From positions 23,104,336-23,168,335 of the forward strand of contig NW_022881614.1 of assembly GCF_003369915.1 (NCBI RefSeq): a stretch of DNA of 64,000 nucleotides, given 5' to 3'. The DNA comes from Drosophila miranda. Its lineage: Eukaryota > Arthropoda > Insecta > Diptera > Drosophilidae. Under the pieces are notes generated by a model, which did not search any database, had not been told where the DNA came from, and saw only the letters and a program-made list of their open reading frames with translations. Both the position numbers and the translations under genes were made by a program. Of the stretch, positions 14,683 to 27,264 are shown one piece after another (the stretch's first letter is position 1; the number at the start of each line of letters is the position of its first letter).

Positions 14683-17600
14683 TGTTTTTGCATTTTTATT
14701 GCGTTTTTAATGGCATTTCTTTCTGGTACGACGCCTCCGAATGGCCAGCAAATGTTGAAGGCTGTCGCCTGTGCGGTACCGTCATAGAGAACCCAGGAGT
14801 TTGTTTGCCAAATGGCATGCCAGCCACATGCATGTGTGTGTGAGTGGGTGGTATGGAAAACTCATTATTCAGGTAAATGCTGCTGCTTCACAAAAACGTG
14901 CGCTCATTTGCCTGGAAAATGTGTGTGCCATGCAATGCCGCAAGAGCTGGCAACTTGAGCGCTGAGTGGCTTTGGAAACTAATTAAAACACATTGCCATC
15001 GAACTTAATAGACACCCCCATAACCATACCCATCCCCATACCCATACCCGCAATATCATGAGGTCCATAAAGAAAATTTGACGCGTCGACCCTAAAAAGT
15101 TGATCAACCCAATTAGTCGGCTAATGGCCAAAAATGAATGCTTAAAGTGGCATTGATTTGATTGCACAATTAAGTGTTCATCGCTGGCTTCTGAAGACTG
15201 AATGGATCCGTACTGTGTCATTTATCACAGATTATCGCCACAGCGGGGGACTCTTATGCCGTCCGAGCGTTAATCGAGAGCTCCACTATAAGCTTTTGGG
15301 GGGCGATCCAACTATCGTAAATTCAAAACTTTTGCACCCTGCACCAGAGCTAGGAACGTGACCACAAAGTGAAGAGGGAAATTTTCAAGGGATAACATAA
15401 CCCCCAGTAAATTCTCCCCGGTCAGAACAAATGATAAAATGGAAGCTGCACGAAAAGTTTTCATAGCCAGAGAAATGCTGGAAAATACAGAACTATGCAG
15501 CTGGATGAGTGAAAGTGGTAACTAAATTATTTTGCAGGGATATTCGCTACAGTTTCTGAAATTCATACAAAAAGTGGTGGGCCGCTGCAAGGAAAAATCC
15601 CATTCCCGTTCCCGTTCGCATTCCCATTCCCATTTTCATTCGCAAGAGGCATTGTGCACGGGAAAACCTGCTCGGCCAAGGCTTTTCCTTTCAATTATTT
15701 AGAAGTTTCTCTCGATTGTGCGGCTGCTTTATTGATTCAAAAGCCGAACAAGGCCAAACAACTACAAAAAGGCGAGTACATCCCGGCCAGAGTGGCCTGA
15801 GTGGCTCTCTGGAACGGCGGCTACTGCTCCTGCCCGCTGATGTCACTGATGGCAAAAAGTTTATACCGAAAGCCAATAATGGGAAAGCCCCAGCACTACT
15901 CGTAAAACAGCAACAAGAACCACAACACAAATACAACACAATACACAACAGAAAAGAGAGAGCGGAAAAGTTAATTTGGAATGAAACAAAACAAAGCAAC
16001 GCGAAAAAAAGAAAGCCAGAGAGAGAGGAAAAGAAATGCTGGCAAAATGGAACTGTAGCAAAACGTAAAGGGAAGGGAAGCGAAGCCGTTAAGGCAGCAA
16101 TAAATTGTGTTTATATAAGGTAGGTAAATAGAGCACAAAATCCGTGAAGAGCCCAGCCAATTGAAGGGGAGCAACCGCAAAATACACACACAAAAACAAG
16201 AGGGGGAAGCTGTGGAGAGGAGGATTTATCATTGGGGGCACGCATGCCACAGACAGAGGCAGAGACAGAGACAGAGCCAGTCCCCAGACCACGACTTTCG
16301 GACTGACCAAATGACAAGAAGATAGTCGTAGAACGAGAAACAGTGGACGCAGGCTAATTAACCTTATAAAGAAAGCAATTCATATGAATTTAAGTAACAA
16401 ATTCATTTGAATTATATGTATACATATGTTGTCATATTTGCTCCAGAACAAGTCCAATCTAACACTGATCCACTAGCACTACCCCAGTTCTCATCGGAAG
16501 CCCAACATATGAACTACATACATTTGATTTTTGATTAACTCAAGCTTCATCTGTTCATCTACTCGTATTTCCCCAAATTATGATCTCCTTAGAAGATACG
16601 CTTATCACATCAATTATGTATTAGTTACTTCTTTCTATGCGATTCTCATAAGAGTTTTCAGTTCGTATCAGAACAGGACCTTGAGAAGCCCACAAAGGCA
16701 ACAAATTCAAATGTTGGCCCTCTCAGGAGTTTCCCCTGTTGTAGGCTTGAGGCTTGGCGCGTTTTTTTGCTGGTTGCTGCTACCTCTCCCGCCTGGGCAT
16801 TGAGTGCTTAAATATCTGTTGGCCATGGTAAAATCGCACATTCGCATACGAGTCTGGGGCCTAATTTATGGCAAATTCGCAGGTGCGCGCTTTACCAAGA
16901 GAGCTGTCAAAGACCGCGTTCCTTTACGCAACAACAAAGTGGCATCAAAGTGGGAAAGCGGCGGGAAAAGCGCCAGCAAAAATGAAAGCAAAAGAAGTTG
17001 AAGAAGTAGAAGTAGAAGCAGGGAAAAACACCGTTGGCCAAAGCAATTTCCCAGCAAATGACCTAAGGACTAAAACAAAAGCAGACACACACACATACAC
17101 AGCAAGAGTGGGAGTCGAACGTGACGTCTACGTGTAGGTGTGTTTGGGTGTACTGGTGTGTGCTAGTGGGAGTGTGTGTGTGGGTGTAGGAGGGGGGAAG
17201 AGAGCAAACACCAAAGGGAATTCTTGTAACTCTGAAAAAGGGGAACTCCCAAAGACTTTTCAGCTGCTCGGAGATGGAGATGTGAATGAACTATTAATTA
17301 TCAACATCAAAAGCATCATTATGCCCGTACATCATCATAGTCATCACTATCATCATCGTCATGGAATGGAACTTTAGTTTGACCCAAAATTACAACAACT
17401 AAAAGTTCAACTCCACTCAGTCTGTGTGTGTTCTTGGATGTGGGTGTGGGTGAGCAATTAGCTACTTGAAGTGGCCCCAATTTCCCTTCGCTGCTCCTGG
17501 CCACATAAATTTCCATTATTTAACGTTCCCTGTAACTGTAAACTACATACAACAATAACGGCACTTACTTGCTCTGTTTCTGTTTCTGTTGCTCTTTCTG

Positions 17601-19100
17601 GCCAACGTCCGACGTCTTCGCTGATTTTTGCCTCTGCTTCTGGTTCTGCTTCTTTCTCTGCTTCTGGTTAAATTTTTCGGCTTTCAGCGATTTTCGTGGT
17701 ATTTACATTTAAACACGCTCTCACTCACACACACTTCCACTCTTCACTCACCCGCAAGCACACGCACACAGGGGCACATTCAGCTATCGTATAAGGCTGA
17801 CTTTCACATTACACTTGTAAATCCTCAATTGGTGGCGAAAACCTTGAGTTTTCGCATATAAAACTATGTAGAATTTCCACGTTTGGTTTAGTTTTCTTTT
17901 ACGTTTCGTTGTCAAGTGCTGCGTTGTTTGTAGAGTGGTTGCTGTTGCTGTATGTATGTATATATATATTATTTTGGTTGTATCCTGCGAACGGATGTCT
18001 CTGATGACGGCGGCGCTGCGTTTTGTTTCGTTTTATTATACCGTTATGTTCTGGAGCGTAACGTTTTTACACTCTAATTGACTGGAGACTTCTGAGCGTA
18101 TCGAAGGCAATTGAAACGATGTGAGCCCCAACGGAGAGCCGAAACGGAATCGCAACTGTGGCAGTTGGCCTAAAGAGAGTGCTACAGAAAGCAAAAAGCT
18201 GTCAGAAATACAAAATAAACCCCAACATATTGTTAACAGAACTGAGAGCTACAGCGTAAGCGCGGGAGAGAGCTTCCTGGGCTATCGGTTGGACGATTAT
18301 CCGGGCATGTAAAGAGGCGCCAATTCAATTCCATGCTAAATATTAAAGCTAATAGGGCTGCCAGGGTAACTAATATCAGTTTCGACTTAGAGAAGATAAA
18401 GAAATATTGGCAACGTTAAAGGGTGCCAATCTTTGTACCTATTAGCAATAAGTAAACTTATTTTACAAGGATGTTTCAACTTTTCTGACTATAATCTCGA
18501 GTGAAATTAACATTTAATGCACACCTGGCAGCCCTCAATGGACCCTCGATGTCTGCTCTGCAGAAACTTTCTCCCTCGGGCACTGCCGCTCTCTCGCTCT
18601 CTCTGTTCCATTGTAAAGCGCATGCGTTGCCAAACATTCCGGGCTTACAACAACTTCGTTGTTGAGAGAGCTTTCGAGGGAGTTGGGAAAGGGAGAGGGA
18701 GGAATGAACTGGACAAAGGCATATTAATTCAAGGTGAGTCATTCCCGTCACTATCCGTTGGGTGCAGCTCTCAAACGCATCTATTTTTTGAGCTCTTCCC
18801 GGTTATTTCTCGCCCCGTATTCATATAACCTGCACTGTTCACTGTTAAACAACAGCTGCTTGTTGCTGCTACCATTCAGTTTAACAGCCCAATCAACACC
18901 TACAGAGAGTAACCTATAAAGGACATAAGCCCATAATGAACTCAACGTCAGGCGTGAACAAAAACAACATGAGACAGGACAGGCGGGTGACTGGGGGTGC
19001 CAGGGTGACCTGGTGGCAGGGTGGCATGATACGCTTCAACTATGACAAAGGGTTGCCGATGACCGAAAGCGGTTGAAAAAAAGGAAAAACGAACAAAACC
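14683..19100. other. Gene-poor stretch between repeat copies
   Basis: I see no credible exon. Contents include simple repeats (CATACCC-type run near 15005-15050, TTCCCATTCC-type run near 15600-15645, TG run near 17140-17190) and A/G-rich sequence around 15900-16100. It may contain 5' non-coding exons of SP2353 (minus strand) or enhancers. Confidence 0.35.
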
Positions 19101-20275
19101 AAAAAAAACGAGGGGGAACGTTGTGAGTTGCAGCAGACACCGCAACTCTACAGTTACACCCGATACTAAGTCAGTATGGCTCTTCTCCGGCAGACGCCGC
19201 TAATATTGAACGACACGACAAAGAGTGCGTGCGAGAGAGACAGAAAATCAGTCTGAGCGTGACGTCGGGCGCTGCGTAGCCACTGCAAATTGATTTGTTC
19301 CTATTGGCTATAAAAATTATCTGATCTGATCCAGATTCAGCAATCTGATAGAAATGATCATTATCTGCGTTTTATTCTGCGTTTTTTGTTTTCTCGTATC
19401 CTCAATATTGTGGATGCAACAGATTTTCGTCCTTTGTGGGGGCGGAAGGGGGTGGGGCGAAATTCTGAGATTACGTTTTAAAGTGAGATCTAACAGGAGT
19501 GCGGATACCAAATTTGGTTACTCTAGCCTTAATAGTCTCTGAGATTTGTGAATTTCCCCAGATTTTCATCCTTTGCGGGGGCTGAAGGGGGTGTGGCGAA
19601 ATTTTGAAACAAACTCGTCTCGGTCCGATATATTAGGAGTGTGGATACCAAATTTGGTTGCTCTAGCTTTTATAGTCTCTGAGATCTAGGCGCTAATGTT
19701 TTAATCTAAGCAAAGCCGGCTATGCTACGTGTGTGTTAGAGAGAGACAGGGCGAGAAAAAATGAAATTGTTTTCTCGATGCTGGCTATAATAATAATACG
19801 ATCTTATTCAAATTCTGCAGTCTAAAAGATATGGTCATTCTCTACGATTCTGAGTTTTTGGTTTTCTCGTATCTTTAAAATTGTGGGTGCCTCAGATTTT
19901 CGTCCTTTGTGGGGGCGGTAGTGGGCGGGGCGAAGTTTTGAAATATTTTTGTAGCAGTGACATATCACAGAAGTCTGGATCCAAAACATCGTTGCTCTAG
20001 CTCTTATAGTCTTTGAGCACTAGGCGCTGAAGGGGACGGACAGACGGACGGACGGACAGACGGACGGACGGACAGACGGACAGACGGACGGACGGACAGA
20101 CGGACGGACGGACAGACGGACAGGCAGACATGGCTCAATCGACTCGGCTATTGATGCTGATCAGGAATATATATACTTTATGGGGTCGGAAACGATTCCT
20201 TCTGGACGTTACACACATCCACTTTTACCACAAATCTAATATACCCCAATACTCATTTTGAGTATCGGGTATAAA
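19101..20275 (-). repeat. Interspersed repeat (mini-me-like), copy 2
   Basis: Inverted relative to copy 1: starts (left) with AACGAGGGGGAACGTTGTGA and the hairpin, ends with GAGTATCGGGTATAA. It has the longest GTCY tract of the window (GACGGACAGACGG-type, about 20035-20125, on the plus strand), and extra internal sequence (GTGACGTCGGGCGCTGCGTAG at about 19259) that copy 1 lacks. Confidence 0.8.
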
Positions 20276-20623
20276 AAGCTATATATATACATATACACAT
20301 GTGAGAAAAGAAGCAGGAATGTCTAGGCCAGGCCAGGCCAGGCCATGCCAGGCCAGAGCACTATCCCTATCCCAATTCCACCCAAACGATTTCCAGTGGT
20401 GCGAAGGTTCTGGAAATTCCTAAAATTCTTACCCTACCCCATTACGTCACCCTGTCCCTAGGAAATTATAAGTCTACTCCATGTTCATTGCTAATAAAAT
20501 TCAATATATTTCTTTGTACTTCATCATAGACATGTTGCTTCAATCAAAAACTAGCAAACCAAGTTTCACTTCCGAAAATAACACAAGTATTGAACTACAA
20601 TCAGCAGGCAACTCAAGAAAAAA

Positions 20624-21262
20624 AACGAGGGGGAACGTTGTGAGTTGCTGCGGAGACCGCAACTCTACAGTTATACCCGATACTAAGTCAGTATGGCTCT
20701 CCTCCGGCAGACGCCGCTAATATTAAACGACACGACAAGGAGTGCGTGCGAGAGACACAGAAAATCAGTCTGAGCGTGACGTCGGGCGCTGCGTAGCCAG
20801 TGCAAATTGATTTGTTCCTTTTGGCTATAAAAATGATCTGATCTGATCCAGATTCAGCAATCTGATATATATGATCATTATCTATGATTCTGCGTTTTTA
20901 GTTTTCTCGAATGTGCAATATTGTGGATGCAACAGATTTTCGTCCTTTGTGGGGGCGGAAAATGGTGGGGCGAAATTCTGAGATATACGTTTTATAGTGA
21001 GATCTAACAGAAGTGCGGATACCAAATTTGGTTACTCTAGCCTTAATAGTCTCTGAGATTTGTGGATGCCCCAGATTTTCGTCCTTTGCGGGGGCGGAAG
21101 GGGGTGTGGCGAAATTTGGACACGAAACGGTCAAGGTCCGATATCACAGGAGTGTGGATACCAAATTTGGTTGCTCTGGCTCTTATAGGTTCTGAGATCC
21201 TTGAACTCATATTTTGCAATTGACAAAACCGACCATGAAACCTGTGTGTTAGAGAGAGACAA
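20624..21262 (-). repeat. Interspersed repeat (mini-me-like), copy 3, truncated
   Basis: Same orientation as copy 2 and only about 350 bp from it. It carries the hairpin end, the CCGGCAGACGCCGCTAATATT segment and two internal modules, then stops after GAAACCTGTGTGTTAGAGAG. The GTCY tract and core half are missing. Between copies 2 and 3 lies a short GGCCA-rich simple repeat (about 20325-20355). Confidence 0.78.
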
Positions 21263-21420
21263 GCGTTGCACTCTGCCTGCCCTGTATTCGAGTGGCAGCA
21301 AATGAGGCATTAATATCCAGTCGGAGACCCCAAACGACCCCGAACCGAACCGAACCGACCCGGCTTGTGCCTCTGGCTTCCATGTTTTCGATTATGCCAG
21401 GGCAAATTTAGTATTCCACT

Positions 21421-21505
21421 GTCGACGTTTTCGTTGTTGTCATGGCATTCAATGTTAGCAATTTGTAATGGAAAGTGTTGTCGACGTTTTCGTTGTTGTC
21501 ATGGC
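21421..21505. repeat. 26-bp direct repeat, 59-bp spacing
   Basis: The word GTCGACGTTTTCGTTGTTGT followed by CATGGC occurs exactly at 21421-21446 and again at 21480-21505. The intervening sequence is unique. It is a short direct duplication with no coding meaning that I can see. Confidence 0.85.
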
Positions 21506-21714
21506 TGCATATCCATCAGTCGAGCAGCCAGCCAAGCGCAAGTAATGTGTCACATTACAAATGTGGTTTCCTTCCCCATTCCACATGTCGCTGGCACACA
21601 CCCCATTCAACACCACCCCCTCAACGATGGGTGCCAATAACAAAGGCATTAGCTAGACTTCCAGACGGATTTCGAAGCTAGCACAAACATCAAGCAATAA
21701 GCCATAAGTGGCAC

Positions 21715-21720
21715 TTTATT
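21715..21720 (-). terminator. Poly(A) signal of the C16orf89-like gene
   Basis: TTTATT on the plus strand, AATAAA on the minus, about 70 bp downstream of the stop codon at 21789. Confidence 0.6.
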
Positions 21721-21788
21721 AACTTATCAAGCAAAAGCAATCAGCAAGCAGCAGGGGTATGCGGATAAAGATTGGGGCGAAGGAGACC

Positions 21789-23124
21789 TTAGTGCAACAG
21801 CAACATTGCATTTATATAGAAGACCAAGGCCAGATCGTTTATATGCTGACTATCGTGGGACTTGTCAGCCACATTATCATCGCCATCATCAGCGTCGTCC
21901 TCGAACCAGCTGCCAATTTCCATCACATTGCGCCAGTTCAAAACCTCATTGTAGCCAAAGAGGCCGCAGATTGTTGCTGTCGAGGCAGGACGGGAGGGTA
22001 CTCGTAAAGATACCTCATACAAGTGGCAGATAAGCCGTGCTCACCTTGCTCCAAATATAAATCTCGATACTGCTCCCCAGGCTCCGTATTGCCTTCTGTT
22101 CGCGTACCACCTCATTGCAATGGCTCTTGGCCAGCAGCTCGTACACCTGCGGAGGGCTCAAATGGGGGGCACACACGTGATGCTGCAGCATGTAGAGAAG
22201 AAGCACCCTGAAAGGTGGAATGTGGGGTAGGTTCTTGGGTAAGCTATTAAGGGATATACATACTGATGGGTCCTCTGGTAGCCAAAGGTGGGTGCATCGC
22301 TGCTCAGCAGCTCCAGGCACTCGTGGGAAGGCAGCTTACAGTTTCTCAAGTCGAGCTCCACAATCTCCCTCATGCAGAGATCTACAGGAGACAAAGAGAG
22401 AGAGAGAGAGAGAGTGGGAGAGTTTGGGCTATTATTAGGTGTGGGGTTCTATTTCAGCTCACCTGATTGCGTTCTATTGGGGTGGCATTCGTTGACCACT
22501 TTCCCATATATGGCCCCAGCTGCTCGTACTCTCCATTGGCATCCAATTGACCGTACCTTACCGATGGCGGCAGAAGCATGACGTTTCTCTGAAAGGCAGT
22601 TTCCAGGACTGGAAGAAACATTGGGATTCAAGTGCCCCAATCGGATATTCACATGTTCTATTCGCTCTTACTTTGTCTTTCGATGCCCGTTGCTGTTGCC
22701 AGGGAGACACTTGAGCGGCTCTTGATGTGCTCCATCCTGTTCAGCAAATGATAGTAGAGTTGCCTCTCGAAGCGAGTGGGCGGCACGTAGCGCAGTTTCT
22801 CTGCCAACGATAAATATTCATAAATTCCCATTGCTTACGTGGGGGACATCTGTCATCTCTATCGCGCATGCACGGCTCATTAAGCTCACGTTTTATCAGG
22901 AATTCGGCCAGGAGCAGGGCGAATGTGGCGCTCGCATTAAGCTTCCGGCTGCAGGACATTTTATCGAGCAACCCGTAGATGCGCTGGGGCAGCTCGTGCT
23001 GCCGATCCATTTCGCTGTCCGCCAGCGGAGCTGGTAGCATGCAACACCCTCTAACTGCAGCCAAAACCAGGCCGAGTTTCAAGGCAGCAAGCAACATGTT
23101 ATCAGCTGTAACGACAGGATTCAT
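21789..23124 (-). CDS. C16orf89 / DUF4735-like secreted protein, with a one-base phase conflict
   Basis: Exons (complement): 22839..23124, 22672..22800, 22463..22608, 22264..22381, 22045..22207, 21789..22013. The N-terminus is hydrophobic (MLLAALKLGLVLAAVRGCC), consistent with a signal peptide; a second ATG at 23097 is an alternative start. Cysteine-containing segments DLCMREIVELDLRNCKLP, GYQRTHQVLLLYMLQHHVC and ICGLFGYNEVLNWRNVMEI resemble conserved parts of the UPF0764/C16orf89 (DUF4735) family, whose molecular role is poorly known. The join of exon 3 (donor after 22463) to exon 4 (acceptor at 22381) is out of frame by one base, while every other junction fits. This could be a real frameshift, a sequence error or an exon I have missed. 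An AATAAA on the minus strand (21715-21720) lies 70 bp past the stop. Divergent from casp, 0.5 kb away. Confidence 0.7.
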
Positions 23125-23530
23125 CTATGCCGAACTGGGTCCCGGCCACATCGAAATCACATCGCCTCTCGTCTTTGATTTTACTCCCCTTATGAAGATT
23201 AATCGTATGACATTTGTTCTGGTCGCTGTTGTGCGTGGGCGACATCGAGTACTGCCTGCTGGATCTTCGCTGCGATGTCCCACAATATTAAGTTTCCCAT
23301 ATTAATCACAATTTAAAACCGAATACATTACGCTGATGAAAGGATTCTGGAACTCAACAGAGAATCAGTTAAACCAATATATATACGGGATATCATTTTC
23401 GCCCTGTTACTCAAGCTGGAGGTTTGGCGCCCCTCTGTTTGAATTTATTAGAGTAGGCAGCAACAGAGCTGTGAACGATAACATTCACTTGGCAGCAAAA
23501 TACCTTATTGCGCTTGGCCTATCCGAAAAC

Positions 23531-23540
23531 TGGTCACACT
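23531..23540 (+). promoter_or_regulatory. Ohler motif 1 / M1BP site upstream of casp
   Basis: TGGTCACACT matches the core-promoter motif 1 consensus (YGGTCACACTR) bound by M1BP, and sits about 90 bp upstream of the casp ATG. The motif is characteristic of TATA-less housekeeping promoters and normally lies close to the transcription start. Confidence 0.65.
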
Positions 23541-23630
23541 GGACTGTCACTTTTTCTTTGTGTAATTTTTTGTAGTGAAAATCTTATAAGTAGAAAACAA
23601 TTTAAACAGGCAACCCCGCAACCACTTATA

Positions 23631-26600
23631 ATGTCAGAGAACAAGGACGAGACCCTGGCCAGTTTCCAGGTAAAGTACTCTGGCCACGTCCCACCGAGAA
23701 TCACGAGAAATTTCTGTGATTATTTTATGCGCACATTTTCGGTGCGTGTGTGCTGTGTGTTCGCTGTTTGTGGGTGACGTTGTGTGGGATAATTTTCTCG
23801 GATTAACTCAAGATTGTAATGCGAGTGTTCCCCCTTTCATGATATTCGTAGAACATAACTGGCATCGACGATGTCGGAGAGGCCTTCTCCCACCTGGAGG
23901 CTGTCAACTGGAATCTTATGGTAAGTTCTATTCTGCAACGTCACAGGCGTCTTTGTCTCGGTCTTCGCACATGCGTATATTCTATTGCGTTGGCGTTTGT
24001 TGCTTTGTCTGCTGCAGGATGCCCTGAGCCGAGTCATGCCCCATGACGATGCGCCGCTGTCCAATCCCATACAGGCGGCCCGGCCAGCTGTCCCGGATCC
24101 AGTGCAGCCGGGATCACAATCGAACACAAACGGGTTCAGGCCTCCCAGCTACGATGAGCTGCCGGGGCCATCGAATGCCGGCGCCTCCAGCTTCTTCGCA
24201 TCGACTATGCACAACCATAATCAGAACCACCGGAATCGGTATCCCAGTGAGTATAATGTGATTACGTCGTATATACACAAATTACATGGCACATATCTAC
24301 TATAGCGTCACAATTGCTAGCCCATCTGACGTCGACCATTAACTTGGATCCCTCCAGTCAAAACTACAACCAAAACTTCATGAACTTCAACATACACTTC
24401 AATCAGATGTTGTTCCACATACGATTGCCTCCAACAGCAACGATTGGTAGGTACCTCGCGCACCTGTAAGCCGCAACCGAAGGTAATCCCATCCTTTCTT
24501 CTGGATTCGCTTCTTTTAGAGCAACTAAAACGCAAAATTTTCGACGCGACCAATGTCCCAGTGTGTCGGCAGGCCATAAGCGGCTGGCCGCCTTTGAGGG
24601 CCAGCGATGCTCAGATAGGGGGAACACAAATTTGTAATTTAGATTTGTCACAGGAAAACGAGCTGATTCTCGTTGATCTAACCGATGATGGTTTCATGGA
24701 CACAGAACCGTAAGCGATGCAAATAATGATTCTTAAAACTGTATTATAAAACGACTTGTCACGCTATCCTTTTAGAGATGAGGTGCCGCAGCGAACAGAT
24801 AAGGATTTCACTATCAAGATATTGTACGAGCCGGAAGGCACCTTCACATTGAGCCTATCCGGACAGACTACCATCCAAGAAGTTAAAATGAATGTTTTCT
24901 GCGTGAAGAACATACCAGTGAGGCATCAAGAATGGACCGGCTGGCCCAGTGGTTGTAATAATGAAACAACCTTGGCGGTAAATTCTTTCGGCTATCATCG
25001 ACATGTGTATTAAACTTTGATGATCATTTCAGCAATCGGGCATTGAGCTGAATCACCGATTCGTCTTACGAAACATTGCGGAACGCGTTCTATCAAATTC
25101 CAATGTGTCTCTCGATGGCGACAACGCACAAACGAGTTCCAGTTTGTTGAACAACGTATTCGATGTTGTGACTCTCGACAGCGAGAGCTCAGCGGATGAG
25201 TTTGAGGATGCCACGGACTTCAATACGGCTGAGTACATATTTACAGATTCTCCGCCCGTTCAACCGCTCAACAGACATCTAAGTGAGGACTCAAAAAGCT
25301 TTTTTTTTTATATTTTGCTCTGACTAAAATTGTCGTTTCTCTAGTACCAAACAATACGGATGATGAGACGACTGGGTCCAACCAGTTTGTGGCGAACTAC
25401 CGGTCCCGGTTCGGTGAGCCCTATCCTGAGTTCTTTGACGGCAGCTTAGATAATGCCTTGCAGCTGGCCTGCCACAAGCCTGCCAAAGAGGTGATAACAA
25501 CAATAGCACCCAACTATTCCCAAAGAGGAAGTGTATATATCATTCTTAATATTTATAGCGTAAACTCTTGGCCATTTACTTACATCACGGCGAGAGCATA
25601 CTCACGAATGTTTTCTGTGATCATCTGATGAAAGCAGAGAGCATAATTCAGACATTAAAGGAAAAGTTTATTCTCTTCGGCTGGGACATGACCTACGAGA
25701 GCAACAAGGATATGTAATTTTACAATTAAATGACCTCCAACTCGCATCAAAAACATATACTTAATGAATCCATGATGTTTTCAGGTTCCTCTCTTTGCTG
25801 ACGGCTCGTATAAGCAGCAACGCCTCACTCACGGCCAGAAACATAAAGCTAGACAAGCTTCCGGCCATTATGCTAGTTGGAAAGAGCCGACAAATGGGAA
25901 GTAACTGCGAGGTTCTCTCTGTGATTCATGGTACGGCAACTCAAAGTCCCTCAAATCTTTATATTTCATATACAAGCCTTTACTTTTTAGGTAATATTGG
26001 TCTGGATGATTTGCTAACAAGGCTCATTGAAACAACCGCCATGTACGAGGAGCAGCTGCAGGTTGAGATACGACAGGAGGATGAAAAAGCGGCACGGGAT
26101 CAAGTGAAGGCCGAGCAGGACATGGCATACGAGGAAACCCTACAGGCGGACATGGCCAAAGAGGCAGCAAAGAGTCAAAAGGCGGCCGCCCAGGCAGCCG
26201 AACGTAAGCGCATTGAGTCAGAGCGAGCTGAGGAGAGCGCCAGGCGCGAGTCCATACGATTAGTCGTAAGTAGCTACCAATTAAGTTAAAGAATTTTCTT
26301 AACCAAATCTCGTTATTTGGCAGGCTGAACAGTCGCTGCCTCAGGAGCCGGGGGAGCAGGAAACGAACATATTCAAGATACGTGTGCGAAAGCCCACGGG
26401 CGATTTTCTCGAAAGAAGATTCTACACTCAAAACAACTTGAAGGTAAGCGGAGGAAGCATCCCTCTTGATCAAAGCCATTATTAACCTGGGATTCTTTTT
26501 GAAATCCCTGCAGGATCTGCTGAACTATGTGACCGCCAATGGGTTCCTCATCGAAGAGTACAAACTGATCAGCAGCTGGCCGCGTCGCGATCTGACAGCC

Positions 26601-26672
26601 ATCGAATCTAGCCAAACCCTGGAGATGCTCAAACTGTATCCGCAGGAGACGTTCATACTAGAAGAGCGATGA
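23631..26672 (+). CDS. casp: Caspar (FAF1 homologue, UBA-UAS-UBX protein)
   Basis: Ubiquitin-pathway adaptor; in flies Caspar restrains the Imd/Relish immune pathway and FAF1 proteins bind p97/TER94. Thirteen exons: 23631..23669, 23852..23920, 24018..24246, 24306..24446, 24520..24709, 24776..24977, 25033..25282, 25345..25490, 25559..25713, 25785..25930, 25991..26265, 26324..26443, 26514..26672 = 2121 nt, 706 aa, all phases consistent. The N-terminus (ASFQ, NITGIDDVGEAFSHLEAVNWNLM) is a UBA domain (about 1-45). Two ubiquitin-like segments follow. The UAS thioredoxin-like domain is at about 380-545 (KLLAIYLHHGESILTNVFC, FILFGWDMTYESN). A charged Ala/Glu/Lys coiled coil spans about 550-615, and a C-terminal UBX domain about 620-706 (FKIRVRKPTGDFLERRF, YPQETFILEER). 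The ATG follows an M1BP-type promoter. Its end is convergent with CG8399. Confidence 0.94.
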
Positions 26673-27019
26673 TTCCGTTTCGTTCCGTGTTAAGAGTTTT
26701 GTTTTTTCAATTTCAGTTAAGTATAATAATTTTAGTGGAGCCCCAAAAGTATACAAACAGCGTACACATAATACAAATACAAACATATACTATATCTAAT
26801 GATAATGGTCTGCTCCAAATAATTGTAATAGTTTTTACAACTATATATATATATATACTCGTACATAAATGAAATATATATAGAAGAAGAAAGTGCATCC
26901 AGAAACTGATACATGCCCCAGCAGCAGCCAGCACCAGCACCCAATGACACTTGCGGGATAGCTGATTAGAGAACGGGAATATAAACAAATTTAATGCATT
27001 TATGTTGGCTTGTTTTACT

Positions 27020-27034
27020 TTTATTAATAATAAA
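27020..27034. terminator. Opposed poly(A) signals of casp and CG8399
   Basis: Plus-strand AATAAA at 27029-27034 lies 357 bp after the casp stop. Minus-strand AATAAA (TTTATT) at 27020-27025 lies 240 bp after the CG8399 stop. If both are used, the two 3' ends overlap by a few tens of bases. Confidence 0.6.
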
Positions 27035-27264
27035 TTATATAACATGTACTGAACGGCCGGGTGACACTGCGCCTAATTACACATAAAACAACATATAAAA
27101 CGGTGTAGGGGAGAGGGGGGTCAGGAATCAGGGGTTAAACAATGAGCACACAAGGTTGTTACGAATATAGGCCATCGCAAATGGATGGGTAAGAGAGCGA
27201 ATGAGCAAGGGTAGGAGAGCACTGTCTAACGCTACATCTTCCAATCCGATCCAGATTCAGGAGT

